Source: Polynucleobacter sp. MWH-Aus1W21
GTDB taxonomy: Bacteria > Pseudomonadota > Gammaproteobacteria > Burkholderiales > Burkholderiaceae
DNA length: 64,000 nucleotides
Direction: 5' to 3'
Assembly (NCBI RefSeq): GCF_018687275.1
Contig: NZ_CP061287.1
Span: forward strand, 1,240,001-1,304,000
Shown in pieces: positions 33,747 to 42,229 of the stretch. Position numbers and translations under genes: made by a program. Position 1 is the first letter of the stretch. Each line of letters opens with the position of its first letter. A model generated the notes under the pieces. It did not search any database, was not told the DNA's origin, and worked only from the letters and a program-made list of their open reading frames with translations.

Positions 33747-33947
33747 ATGAGTAAATATCAATACGAAGATGCTGTAAAGCAATTACAAGAGTCTGGCAGC
33801 ATTGGATTGGCTGACCTAAAAAGGCTTCCTCACATAGATCTTGTAGAGCTGCTGGAGGAGATTAAGGTTTGGTGCCTTTATGCCAACGGCAAAGCTGACA
33901 AGTTACCTAAGGAATCGAAAAAGAAGAAAAAGAAAAAGAAAGAGTGA
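33747..33947 (+). CDS. Small hypothetical protein with poly-lysine tail
   Basis: A 66-residue protein of unknown family. Residues 1-50 are helical (YQYEDAVKQLQESGSIGLAD, IDLVELLEEIKVWCLYANGK), followed by a tail of eight consecutive lysines. The DNA coding for the tail is also the T-rich tract of the phoR terminator when read on the other strand. It faces the end of phoR with only three bases between stops, and a Pho box lies upstream. Confidence 0.7.
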   Translation: MSKYQYEDAVKQLQESGSIGLADLKRLPHIDLVELLEEIKVWCLYANGKADKLPKESKKKKKKKKE

Positions 33948-33971
33948 GAATTAAGCGGTGACTCGCTCTTT
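33932..33971 (-). terminator. Rho-independent terminator of the pst-pho operon inside coding ends
   Basis: On the minus strand a 10-bp stem (arms 33962-33971 and 33939-33948, one G-U pair, 13-base loop) is followed by a T-rich run (CTTTTTCTTTTTC). The left arm as transcribed lies within the last codons of phoR. Confidence 0.7.
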
Positions 33972-35249
33972 AGGGAAGCGAAGCATAAATTTACTACCCC
34001 TACCTGGAGTACTTTCAATCACCAGCTGAGCTTGATGCCGGTTAGCAATGTGCTTCACAATAGCGAGTCCCAGGCCAGTTCCACCAGTATCTCTTGATCT
34101 ACTCCGGTCAACACGATAGAAGCGCTCCGTTAGTCTTGAAAGATGCTCAGATGCAATTCCTGGTCCAGTATCTGTTACCGAGAATTCGCCCTGCCCTTGT
34201 TCGTTAACTTTCCACTCTACCGAAATTGCGCCTACATCAGGGGTATAGCGAATTGCATTAGATACCAAATTACTAAAGGCGGAGAGGATCTCCCTTTCAT
34301 CACCCAATAAGTTTTGTGTTGAGTTCACATCAAAACTTAATGAATGCTTTCCTTGCGAGAGTGCTTCAGCGTCATTTTTAATGAGCGCCATCAAAGTTTC
34401 AACCTTCACGACAGTATTTGTAGCCGGCAATGCATTTGACTCGAGATTGGCCAAGGTCAATAGATCCTCAACCAAGCTCTTCATTCTTTGGGCTTGTGAC
34501 ATCATCATGTCTAGGTACTGGTCCTGCTGATCCTTTTTAAGCTCCAAAGACTGAACTGTTTCCAGGAAGCCCATTAAGACGGTGATTGGCGTACGCATTT
34601 CATGCGAAACATTGGCCACGAAATCACGCCGCATGGCATCTGCTTTTTGCAAGTCAGTAACGTCCTGAACTAAAAGAAGATGGCGTTTTTGACCAAATGG
34701 GAAAGCTTGCAGCATCAAGCTCAAGCTACCGTCTGGGCCCATGCGCTCCATCAATAGGGGCTCTTCAAAATTACGCTTATTTAGATACTGAATAAATTCA
34801 GGGCGTCTAATTAGAAAATTTACACGCTGCATTACATCACGCTTAAAGATCAATCCAAAAAATCTTTCGGCGATGCTGTTACACCATTCAATTTGATCGT
34901 TCTCATCGAGCATGACAATGCCATTAGGTGAGGCTTGAAATGCCTCAATAAAATGGTCGTGTTGTTGCTCAATGCTGCGTATACGCTGCTTTAGATTTCT
35001 GACGAGTCGCTGAAGTCTAAAAAATACCTCTTCCCAAAAACCACTTGGCAAAGGCATGTTCTCGACAGAGTCTGCAAGAATGTATTTCCTCAGGCGCGCT
35101 AAATTGATGTACGCATACACAAGCGGTATAGAAAGTACTGCAACCCCAGCCGCAATAGCCCACTCTGCGCCCCAGAAAGACAGTACGATAAATGCCGCAA
35201 TAAATGCGACACAAATGATGACAAAGAAACGGGTTAAAACGGAGAGCAT
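33951..35249 (-). CDS. phoR: Phosphate regulon sensor histidine kinase PhoR
   Basis: A 432-residue membrane kinase: two helices in residues 1-50, a PAS domain (ANGIVMLDENDQIEWCNSIA in part), the phospho-acceptor box FVANVSHEMRTPITVLMGFL and the ATP-binding motifs LVSNAIRYTP, DTGPGIA and GGTGLGLAIV. Length matches E. coli PhoR (431). It is the last gene of the pst-pho operon, 62 bases after phoB, and works with PhoU and the Pst transporter in phosphate signalling. Confidence 0.95.
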   Translation of the reverse strand: MLSVLTRFFVIICVAFIAAFIVLSFWGAEWAIAAGVAVLSIPLVYAYINLARLRKYILADSVENMPLPSGFWEEVFFRLQRLVRNLKQRIRSIEQQHDHFIEAFQASPNGIVMLDENDQIEWCNSIAERFFGLIFKRDVMQRVNFLIRRPEFIQYLNKRNFEEPLLMERMGPDGSLSLMLQAFPFGQKRHLLLVQDVTDLQKADAMRRDFVANVSHEMRTPITVLMGFLETVQSLELKKDQQDQYLDMMMSQAQRMKSLVEDLLTLANLESNALPATNTVVKVETLMALIKNDAEALSQGKHSLSFDVNSTQNLLGDEREILSAFSNLVSNAIRYTPDVGAISVEWKVNEQGQGEFSVTDTGPGIASEHLSRLTERFYRVDRSRSRDTGGTGLGLAIVKHIANRHQAQLVIESTPGRGSKFMLRFPKERVTA

Positions 35250-35311
35250 GCTGCAATATTAGAGCATCTCTAAAGACCCCTAGAAAATTCTAGAAAAATA
35301 CTTAAAAAGCC

Positions 35312-36025
35312 TTAAGTTTCGGTTGGGGTCTTAGTAATACGGTAGCCGCTACCTCGGACAGTCTCTACATAGCGGTCGCAATCAAATGGCACCAGAGCCG
35401 CCCTTAAACGTTTGATGTGAACGTCAACCGTTCTTTCCTCAATATAGACTTCACTACCCCAGACCTTGTCTAATAAACTGCCACGGGAGTGAACTCTCTC
35501 AGGGTTGGCCATAAAAAATTGCAGCAATCGAAACTCCGTAGGACCCAAAGCAATTGGTTTAGGTTCCTGATTTGGCCAGACCGCCAATACACGGTGAGAG
35601 CTTGGATCTAGCTTTAACGGACCAACAGTCAACGGGCCCGTATCCTCAATAGGAGTCTGCCTTCTTAATATTGCCCTAACCCTTGCCACCAACTCTTTAG
35701 GAGAAAAAGGCTTGGTCACATAATCATCTGCACCAGAATCCAGCCCAAGAACCTTATCAGACTCCTCGCTTTTTGCGGTGAGCATCAGAATAGGCAAGCC
35801 TTTAGTGCGCTCATTGGCACGGAGCTCTTTAGCAAACTGCACCCCTGACTTTCCTGGCATCATCCAATCCAAAATAATCAGACTAGGCAATTGATCCTTC
35901 ATCATCGCCAGAGCCAGCTCTGTTTGCATGGCTTTTTCTACTTCATATCCAGCATGTGACAGATTAATCGCAATCAATTCTGCAATTGATGGCTCATCCT
36001 CAACTATGAGTATGCGGTGAGTCAT
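35312..36025 (-). CDS. phoB: Phosphate regulon response regulator PhoB
   Basis: The 237-residue OmpR-type regulator has a receiver domain (RILIVEDEPSIAELIAINLS, phospho-acceptor Asp in LIILDWMMPGKSG, conserved Lys in DDYVTKPFSPKEL) and a C-terminal winged helix (LGPTEFRLLQFFMANPERVH, VYIEERTVDVHIKRLRAALV). It is the presumed binder of the Pho boxes listed here. Confidence 0.96.
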   Translation of the reverse strand: MTHRILIVEDEPSIAELIAINLSHAGYEVEKAMQTELALAMMKDQLPSLIILDWMMPGKSGVQFAKELRANERTKGLPILMLTAKSEESDKVLGLDSGADDYVTKPFSPKELVARVRAILRRQTPIEDTGPLTVGPLKLDPSSHRVLAVWPNQEPKPIALGPTEFRLLQFFMANPERVHSRGSLLDKVWGSEVYIEERTVDVHIKRLRAALVPFDCDRYVETVRGSGYRITKTPTET

Positions 36026-36040
36026 TATTCGAGGTCCTAA

Positions 36041-36748
36041 TTATTGTCTATTAGCTTCGCGAACTAAATCTTCATGCGGAATATGACGAACATCAGACCC
36101 CTTAGCAATGTAGATGACGAACTCTGCAATATTTTTAGCATGGTCGCCAATACGCTCAATTGCTTTAGCAATGGTCAGCATGTCTAAACCAATACTAATC
36201 ATATGTGGATCTTCTGACATATAAGTAATGAGCTTACGAACAAAGCCCCTGAATTCCTCATCAATCTGGCGATCCTCTTGCACCACCTCAGCAGCCGCAA
36301 TGGTATCCAGACGGGCAAAGGCATCAAGACTACGGCGCAATAAAGAGATAGCCATCTGACCCGACAGCCGAATCTCAGCAACGTTAATGTTGTGTGGCAA
36401 GCCAGACTCAATTAAACGCTTAGTACGCTTAGCAACGCGCTCAGCCTCATCACCCGCACGCTCTAAATTGGTAATCGCTTTGGATACCGCCATTACGAGA
36501 CGTAAATCACGGGCTGTAGGCTGTCTACGTGCAATCAATTCTGTACAGGCTAAGTCGATCTGGATCTCAAGATCATTAACTAACTTTTCATTTTCGATCA
36601 CAACATTGCAGGTTTCAGCATCCATTTGCGTAAATGCGCGCATGGCTGTGGCAATTTGTGACTCCACTAACCCGCCCATTTCAAGCAAGCGGCTTGAGAG
36701 CGAATTAAGATCTGCGTCGAATTGTGATGATAGGTGTTTATCTGGCAT
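36041..36748 (-). CDS. phoU: Phosphate signalling complex protein PhoU
   Basis: A 235-residue all-helical protein with two PhoU repeats (FDADLNSLSSRLLEMGGLVE, AITNLERAGDEAERVAKRTK and AIERIGDHAKNIAEFVIYIA). The conserved metal-binding acidic patches (ERxGDEAER/ERIGDHA) are present. PhoU links the Pst transporter to PhoR and damps the Pho response in high phosphate. Between pstB and phoB with short gaps (12 and 15 bases). Confidence 0.95.
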   Translation of the reverse strand: MPDKHLSSQFDADLNSLSSRLLEMGGLVESQIATAMRAFTQMDAETCNVVIENEKLVNDLEIQIDLACTELIARRQPTARDLRLVMAVSKAITNLERAGDEAERVAKRTKRLIESGLPHNINVAEIRLSGQMAISLLRRSLDAFARLDTIAAAEVVQEDRQIDEEFRGFVRKLITYMSEDPHMISIGLDMLTIAKAIERIGDHAKNIAEFVIYIAKGSDVRHIPHEDLVREANRQ

Positions 36749-36760
36749 TTATGTCTCCAA

Positions 36761-37609
36761 TTAACCAAAGCGGCCGGTAATGTAATCTTCTGTTTCTTTA
36801 CGCTTAGGCTTAATAAATATTTCGTCTGTTTTGCCGTACTCGATCAAGCTACCTAGATACATATAGGCCGTGTAATCTGATACGCGCGCTGCTTGTTGCA
36901 TATTGTGGGTCACAATCGCGATGGTGTAATCCTTCTTAAGCTCATGAATCAACTCTTCCACCTTACCGGTTGAAATGGGATCCAAAGCAGATGTAGGTTC
37001 ATCAAGCAAAATTACTGAAGGCTTTACCGCTACGCCACGAGCAATGCATAAACGCTGCTGCTGACCACCTGAGAGGGATAAACCGCTTTGATTTAATTTG
37101 TCTTTCACTTCGTTCCACAAAGCTGCCTTGTTTAGTGCCCACTCTACGCGCTCATCCATTTCAGAGCGTGAGAGCTTTTCATAAAGACGTACGCCGAAAG
37201 CGATATTTTCATAGATCGACATTGGGAACGGTGTTGGTTTCTGAAACACCATACCAATTCTTGAGCGAAGCAGGTTCAAATCTTGGCCTGGTTCAAGAAT
37301 GTTTTGACCATAAAAGTTAATCTCACCCTCCGCACGCTGCCCTGGATATAGATCATACATACGATTTAAGGTTCTAAGTAGCGTCGATTTACCGCAGCCT
37401 GATGGGCCGATAAATGCAGTGACCTTGCCCTGTTCAATATCTAAATTGATCTTCTTTAGGCCCTGGAATGCGCCGTAATAAAAATTCAGATTACGCACTT
37501 CAATAGCGTTTATAGCCGCATTTTGCGGCTCTTGATTTACTGTATCCACTACACCCCCTTGACCATCAACCTGATTTAAGTCAAACATTGTTCTCATATT
37601 ACTCATCAT
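36761..37609 (-). CDS. pstB: Phosphate ABC transporter ATP-binding protein PstB
   Basis: From the ATG at 37609, which overlaps the pstA stop (ATGA), the protein has 282 residues; the longer frame to 37693 runs into pstA and is not used. Walker A GPSGCGKSTLLRTLNRMYDL, signature LSGGQQQRLCIARGVAV and Walker B VILLDEPTSALDPIS are canonical. A 35-residue N-terminal extension lies before the ABC domain. Confidence 0.95.
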   Translation of the reverse strand: MMSNMRTMFDLNQVDGQGGVVDTVNQEPQNAAINAIEVRNLNFYYGAFQGLKKINLDIEQGKVTAFIGPSGCGKSTLLRTLNRMYDLYPGQRAEGEINFYGQNILEPGQDLNLLRSRIGMVFQKPTPFPMSIYENIAFGVRLYEKLSRSEMDERVEWALNKAALWNEVKDKLNQSGLSLSGGQQQRLCIARGVAVKPSVILLDEPTSALDPISTGKVEELIHELKKDYTIAIVTHNMQQAARVSDYTAYMYLGSLIEYGKTDEIFIKPKRKETEDYITGRFG

Positions 37610-38472
37610 CCCTGTACCTTGTCTCGGAATACCACGCGAGCCAGGATATTTAACCCAAGCACTGCAAATGTAATCAGTAATGCGCCACCCCAAGCAAGCT
37701 CAACCCAGTTGTCGTAAGGGCTCATGGCAAACTGGAAAATCACTACCGGTAAATTCGCCATTGGCGCATTCATGTTCGTCGAAAAGAATTGATTATTCAG
37801 AGCCGTAAAGAGTAAAGGTGCAGTCTCACCGCTGATTCGAGCCAGAGCAAGCAAGATACCGGTCATCACACCGCTCTGAGCGGCGCGAAGGGTGATCATG
37901 AAGGCAACTTTCCATTTTGGCGTGCCAAGCGCATAGGCCGCCTCGCGCAAGCTACCCGGAACCAAACGCAGCATGTTTTCTGTAGTTCTCACTACTACAG
38001 GAATGGCAATTAAAGCTAAAGCAATCGTGCCGGCCCAACCAGAAAAGTGTCTAACTTGAGCAACTACGAATGCATACACAAATAGACCAATAACAATAGA
38101 TGGCGCAGACAGCATAATGTCAGTGACAAAACGGGTTACTGCAGCTACTTTGCTACGATCCCCATACTCTGAAAGATATAAACCAGCTAACACACCTACT
38201 GGGGTACTTATGAGAGTACAGCAACCAATCAACATCAAGCTGCCCACAATAGCATTTGCCAGACCACCGCCATCAGAACCAGGGGCAGGCGTGCTTTGCG
38301 TAAATAAATTTAAGTTAAGGGCAGAGAAGCCCTTAAAAACTAAAACGCTCAATATCCATAGCAAAAAAATCATCCCTAATGCCATAGCACCAGTGGAGAG
38401 CATTAAGCCAATCTTATTTGCTCGCTTACGCCTTGCAAAAATAGCTTGATCAATGTTGGAGATATTATTCAT
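37606..38472 (-). CDS. pstA: Phosphate ABC transporter permease PstA
   Basis: A 288-residue inner-membrane permease with six predicted helices; signatures are GVLAGLYLSEYG, PSIVIGLFVYAF and REAAYALGTPKWKVAFMITL (the EAA loop that contacts PstB). It overlaps pstC and pstB by 4 bases each, so the three are translationally coupled. Confidence 0.95.
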   Translation of the reverse strand: MNNISNIDQAIFARRKRANKIGLMLSTGAMALGMIFLLWILSVLVFKGFSALNLNLFTQSTPAPGSDGGGLANAIVGSLMLIGCCTLISTPVGVLAGLYLSEYGDRSKVAAVTRFVTDIMLSAPSIVIGLFVYAFVVAQVRHFSGWAGTIALALIAIPVVVRTTENMLRLVPGSLREAAYALGTPKWKVAFMITLRAAQSGVMTGILLALARISGETAPLLFTALNNQFFSTNMNAPMANLPVVIFQFAMSPYDNWVELAWGGALLITFAVLGLNILARVVFRDKVQG

Positions 38473-39458
38473 GTCTTTAATCCCTGCTTCTTCTCCATAT
38501 TACTTAACATCCACTTTGCACACGCCAGCACGACAAAGGTGATAATAAAAAGCGCTAGACCCAAGGCAAATAATGAGGATAAGTGGTTACCAATCTCAGC
38601 CTCTCCAAACTCATTAGCAAGTGTTGATGCAATTGAAGTACCGGGAGCAAATAAGGATGGAGATAGGCGATGGGCATTACCAATAACAAAAGTAACTGCC
38701 ATAGTTTCACCAAGCGCCCTACCTAAACCCAGCATTACGCCGCCAATTACCCCTGCCTTGGTATATGGCAGAACGACATTCTTAACAACCTCCCAGGTTG
38801 TACAGCCAATCCCATATGCAGATTCTTTTAAAACCGGCGGTACAATCTCAAACACATCACGCATCACAGAAGCGATGAATGGGAGAATCATCATTGCCAA
38901 AATGAGGCCGGCACATAAAATGCCGATGCCATTAAATGCGCCAGAGAACAAAATGCCTAATCCCGGTATCTTCCCAAGCGTGCCAGCTAATGCGGGTTGA
39001 ATGTAATCAGCAAATAATGGAGCAAAAATAAAGAGTCCAAACATCCCGTAGATGATGGATGGAACTGCTGCAAGCAACTCTACCGCTGTACCCAGAGGTC
39101 TGCGCAATGCACTTGGACATAACTCTGTTAAAAATACTGCAATACCAAAACTTAAAGGCACAGCAATCAATAACGCTATCAATGAAGTTACCAAGGTTCC
39201 ATAAATAGCAATAAGGCCGCCAAACTCTCCATTCACAATATCCCATTCTTGGGTGAAGAAAAATCCTGGACCAAATGTGCTTAAAGCAGGCCATGCATTA
39301 ATCACTAGAGAAATCATGATTCCAACTAGTGCAATCAAAACCGATAATGCAAAAAATTGTGTGATTCTATGAAACAGAAAGTCCTGAACGCGTTGCACCT
39401 TAGCAATGCGAAGAGCTTGAGGCGTCGGCGCTGAGGGGGACTGAGTAGTTTCTTTCAT
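38469..39458 (-). CDS. pstC: Phosphate ABC transporter permease PstC
   Basis: This 329-residue permease has FLTELCPSALRRPLGTAVEL, LAAVPSIIYGMFGLFIFAPL and the EAA-type loop LKESAYGIGCTTWEVVKNVV. It forms the channel with PstA. It is separated from pstS by 87 bases containing a stable hairpin. A 184-residue open frame on the opposite strand (38446-39000) is a shadow. Confidence 0.95.
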   Translation of the reverse strand: MKETTQSPSAPTPQALRIAKVQRVQDFLFHRITQFFALSVLIALVGIMISLVINAWPALSTFGPGFFFTQEWDIVNGEFGGLIAIYGTLVTSLIALLIAVPLSFGIAVFLTELCPSALRRPLGTAVELLAAVPSIIYGMFGLFIFAPLFADYIQPALAGTLGKIPGLGILFSGAFNGIGILCAGLILAMMILPFIASVMRDVFEIVPPVLKESAYGIGCTTWEVVKNVVLPYTKAGVIGGVMLGLGRALGETMAVTFVIGNAHRLSPSLFAPGTSIASTLANEFGEAEIGNHLSSLFALGLALFIITFVVLACAKWMLSNMEKKQGLKT

Positions 39459-39481
39459 AAGTTACGCTTATTCATATATTG

Positions 39482-39510
39482 AAACAGCCCCACCCAAGGC
39501 GGAGCTGTTT
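39482..39510 (-). other. Intercistronic hairpin between pstS and pstC
   Basis: The minus-strand transcript forms a 10-bp stem (arms 39501-39510 and 39482-39491), fully paired when one G-U is allowed; the opposite-strand RNA would have a mismatch at that place, so the structure belongs to the pst mRNA. No T run follows on the minus strand. It probably limits read-through or protects the pstS 3' end, so that pstS exceeds pstCAB. Confidence 0.6.
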
Positions 39511-39545
39511 TTTAAGGTAGATTAAAGATCGCTAACTATCGAATC

Positions 39546-40568
39546 TTACTTGGTTACCACCTTTGTAAATACATTCTTGCGGATGAAATCAGTAGTCACA
39601 TCAGGCATTGGCACGTAATCCAATTCTTCGGCCATTTTTTTGCCATCCTTGAAGGCAAAGTCGAAGAACTTTAATACTTCAGCTGCATTTGCTTTATTTT
39701 CTGGATTCTTGTAAACCAAGATAAAAGATGCGCCAGTGATAGGCCATGATTTAGCACCAGGGGCATTAGTTATAAATGTGCCCATACCAGGAATCTTAGA
39801 CCAGTCTGTACCAGCAGCAGCTGCGGCAAAAGTAACGTCGTCAGGCTGAACAAATTGACCGTCTTTATTCTTCAAAGAAACGCTAGTCATTTTATTTTTC
39901 TTGGCATATGCATATTCAACGTAACCAATTGCACCTTTAACGCGCGATACGTTTGCAGCAACACCTTCATTGCCCTTACCGCCAACAGATGAGGCTGCAG
40001 GCCATTTAACTGCGGCACCCTCACCAACAGCATCTTTCCAGTTTTGGCTAACCTTAGCCAAGTAGTTTGTAAAAATAGCTGTAGTTCCAGAACCATCGGC
40101 ACGATGCACAACGGTAATTGGCAAATCAGGCATCTTCATGCCAGGGTTGTTCAGCACAATTCGCTTATCGTTCCAGTTTGTAATAACACCCTGAAAAATA
40201 TCGGATAAGGTATCTGGGGATAACTTCAACTCATATGGCTTAACACCCTCTACGTTAATTACTGGCACTACACCACCAATAATCGCCGGGAATTGAACTA
40301 AACCATCTTTTTCTAAGTCATCAAATTTGACTGGGTTATCAGTAGCGCCAAAATCCACTGTTTTGGCTTTGATCTGTTTAATGCCGCCGGAAGACCCAAT
40401 GGACTGGTAATTCATATTCGAACCAGTTTTAGCTTTATAAGCCTCTGCCCATTTAGCGTAAATTGGGTATGGGAAAGTAGCGCCGGCACCGGTGATATCC
40501 GCCGCAAATGCTGCTGGAGCAAGTGAAATGGCACCTATTACGAGGGCTTTTTTTAGAAAAGATTTCAT
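39546..40568 (-). CDS. pstS: Phosphate ABC transporter periplasmic binding protein PstS
   Basis: Start at the ATG 40568 (MKSFLKKALVIGAISLAPAA): AAGGA lies 8 bases before it and a signal peptide ending AAFA follows. The longer frame to 40598 uses a TTG. The 340-residue product has the PstS motifs ADITGAGATFPYPIYAKWAE, YQSIGSSGGIKQI, VDFGATDNP and RADGSGTTAIFTNYL, which contact phosphate. First gene of the operon. Confidence 0.96.
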   Translation of the reverse strand: MKSFLKKALVIGAISLAPAAFAADITGAGATFPYPIYAKWAEAYKAKTGSNMNYQSIGSSGGIKQIKAKTVDFGATDNPVKFDDLEKDGLVQFPAIIGGVVPVINVEGVKPYELKLSPDTLSDIFQGVITNWNDKRIVLNNPGMKMPDLPITVVHRADGSGTTAIFTNYLAKVSQNWKDAVGEGAAVKWPAASSVGGKGNEGVAANVSRVKGAIGYVEYAYAKKNKMTSVSLKNKDGQFVQPDDVTFAAAAAGTDWSKIPGMGTFITNAPGAKSWPITGASFILVYKNPENKANAAEVLKFFDFAFKDGKKMAEELDYVPMPDVTTDFIRKNVFTKVVTK

Positions 40569-40613
40569 TTGGTCAGTCCTTACATTAAATATGCGCAACG
40601 GCGCGATATAAGA

Positions 40614-40647
40614 ACAATACGATGGGAATATTACGGTTATATGACAG
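40614..40647 (-). promoter_or_regulatory. Predicted Pho box and -10 of the pst-pho operon
   Basis: On the minus strand CTGTCAT-ATAA-CCGTAAT (40647 down to 40630) is followed after 10 bases by TATTGT, a plausible -10. The Pho box lies only 45 bases from the left end of the genomic island, which therefore leaves the promoter intact. Confidence 0.75.
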
Positions 40648-40691
40648 TCCTAAAACCCCCGTTTTTAGGGGTTTAAAGCCATTTAAGGTCT

Positions 40692-40705
40692 TGGCGGAGA
40701 GGGAG
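40692..40705. repeat. attL: displaced 3' end of tRNA-Ser
   Basis: The 14 bases TGGCGGAGAGGGAG equal the 3' terminus of tRNA-Ser at 62101-62114, including the CCA and discriminator base read on the minus strand. No other tRNA part is present here. Confidence 0.75.
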
Positions 40706-40788
40706 TCTAGTAGAGCCTTGGTAACTTCTCGATAGTTATAGAGCGTTCTAGGCACTACTTAAGTCTGCATATCCTTGAATTGTTGAAG

Positions 40789-40809
40789 AAAAATGGGCAA
40801 TAAGTACCC
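40789..40809 (+). repeat. 21-bp direct repeat, copy 1
   Basis: The sequence around ATGGGCAATAAGTACCC here is repeated exactly (21 bases) at 42890-42910. The two copies bracket the integrase gene and the gene at 42230; the second copy holds the stop codon of the latter. Confidence 0.8.
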
Positions 40810-40891
40810 TTTTGCCTATGCTCAAATAATGCAAAAAGTTACCTTAGAGACTTATAGGTTTCACTGCTAATCACACCTTTTGTGTGGTGAA

Positions 40892-40903
40892 TGTGGGGAA
40901 AAC
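40892..40903 (+). repeat. TGTGGGGAAAAC motif, candidate integrase arm-type site
   Basis: The 12-mer TGTGGGGAAAAC lies 20 bases before the integrase start. Identical or near-identical copies are at 45964-45987 (two) and 62038-62061 (two), all in the same orientation. Confidence 0.55.
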
Positions 40904-40923
40904 TAAACTTTAAAGGAGCTTAA

Positions 40924-42141
40924 ATGAAAACAGTTTTGACAGATGCATTCATTAAAAACATAAAACATGCTGGTCGCTATACAGATGCTGCAACTAGTGG
41001 TCTTAATTTCAACGTAAAGAGTAATGGAGGTGGTTACTGGGTTTTCAGATACCTCTTTGGAAAAAAGCGATGCGATCTCTCCCTAGGGGCATATCCATTA
41101 ATTAGCCTAAAAGAGGCTCGTAAAAGAGCCGTCACCGCTCGAAATGAGTTACTGCATGGAAATAAGCCAAAGGCTTATTGGAGGGCCGAAATTGCCGAAA
41201 AAGCTTCTAATCGGCCGTTGTTTGGAGATTATGCAAAACAATGTATTGAAACAAAAAAGGCCGAATGGCAAAACCCAAAGCATGTGGACCAATGGTTCAA
41301 CACTATTGAGCAATATGCCAATCCAATAATTGGCAAAAAACATCTTGATGAAATTGATACCCAAGACATTTTAGATATTCTCATCCCCATTTGGTATAGC
41401 AAAACTGAAACTGCCGCTCGTCTTCGTGGACGAATTGAATGGATTCTTGCATCGGCTACCACACGGAATTTGCGAACTGGATTTAACCCTGCAGCGTGGC
41501 GAGGACACCTTGAAACCATTTTGCCAAAACCAACCAGAATCACTCCAGTAAAACATCACCCCGCCCTACCTTACAAAGAAATACCCAGTTTTATAGACAC
41601 GCTACATGAAAGAGATGGTGTAGCGGCTCTAGCACTTGAGTTCTTAATTCTGAATGCCAATAGATCCGGGGAAGTTCTGAACGGATTAAGAAGCGAAGTA
41701 ACCAACGAGGGCCTCTGGGTTATTCCAGCCAAAAGAATGAAAGCTAAACGAGAACATAGAGTCCCGCTTGGCAAACGCTCCTTAGAAATACTAGCTATGG
41801 CTAAGTACCTTGACCCCGATAGTAAATATCTGTTTTCAAAAAACTGCAAACCACTTTCTAATATGGCGATGGCAATGTTGGCTAGAAAGATTAAACCTTC
41901 AATTACGATTCATGGCTTTAGATCAAGCTTTCGAGACTGGGTATCTGAAGAAACAACCCATAGCCCAGAGGTTGCTGAAAAGGCTTTGGCACACGCTGTA
42001 GCCAATCAGGTTGAAGCTGCTTATAGACGTGGAGATCTCCTTGAGCATCGTAAGCGGCTTATGAAAGACTGGCAAGACTACTGCCTGACAGGTTTATGGG
42101 GCAATGTAGTTCAATTAGAACCTGAGCGTAAGGCAGCTTAA
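40924..42141 (+). CDS. int: P4-type tyrosine site-specific integrase
   Basis: A 405-residue integrase. The N-terminal arm-binding DUF4102 domain (TDAATSGLNFNVKSNGGGYW, LSLGAYPLISLKEARKRA) precedes a core-binding domain and a catalytic domain: Arg I in LNANRSGEVLNGLR, HGFRSSFRDWVSE (H-x-x-R), the last His in ALAHAV and the catalytic Tyr in VEAAYRRGD. Such integrases typically use tRNA genes; here the island is in tRNA-Ser. AAAGGAG precedes the ATG. The gene is full-length and probably functional. Confidence 0.93.
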   Translation: MKTVLTDAFIKNIKHAGRYTDAATSGLNFNVKSNGGGYWVFRYLFGKKRCDLSLGAYPLISLKEARKRAVTARNELLHGNKPKAYWRAEIAEKASNRPLFGDYAKQCIETKKAEWQNPKHVDQWFNTIEQYANPIIGKKHLDEIDTQDILDILIPIWYSKTETAARLRGRIEWILASATTRNLRTGFNPAAWRGHLETILPKPTRITPVKHHPALPYKEIPSFIDTLHERDGVAALALEFLILNANRSGEVLNGLRSEVTNEGLWVIPAKRMKAKREHRVPLGKRSLEILAMAKYLDPDSKYLFSKNCKPLSNMAMAMLARKIKPSITIHGFRSSFRDWVSEETTHSPEVAEKALAHAVANQVEAAYRRGDLLEHRKRLMKDWQDYCLTGLWGNVVQLEPERKAA

Positions 42142-42147
42142 ACTATC

Positions 42148-42206
42148 AAAACACCCTAGCCTGACGAGGCGAATAGGAATTCCTGCATTCTCTGGGTGTG
42201 TTTTTT
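42148..42206 (+). terminator. Probable terminator of the integrase gene
   Basis: ACACCC (42151-42156) pairs with GGGTGT (42194-42199) and six T follow (42201-42206). The long loop holds a further hairpin, GCCT-GACG-AGGC, so the structure is branched rather than a simple stem. Confidence 0.5.
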
Positions 42207-42229
42207 GCAGGTAATATGCAGGAGAATTT

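Noticed and set aside
38446..39000. A 184-codon open frame opposite pstC
   Set aside because: pstC is certain from its motifs; the opposite frame has no recognisable domain and no ribosome site.
42157..42180. CTGACGAGGCGAA sequence resembling a hammerhead ribozyme core
   Set aside because: There is no room for stem II between the two core parts, GAAA reads GAAT, and the piece is better explained as the small hairpin GCCT-GACG-AGGC inside the integrase terminator.
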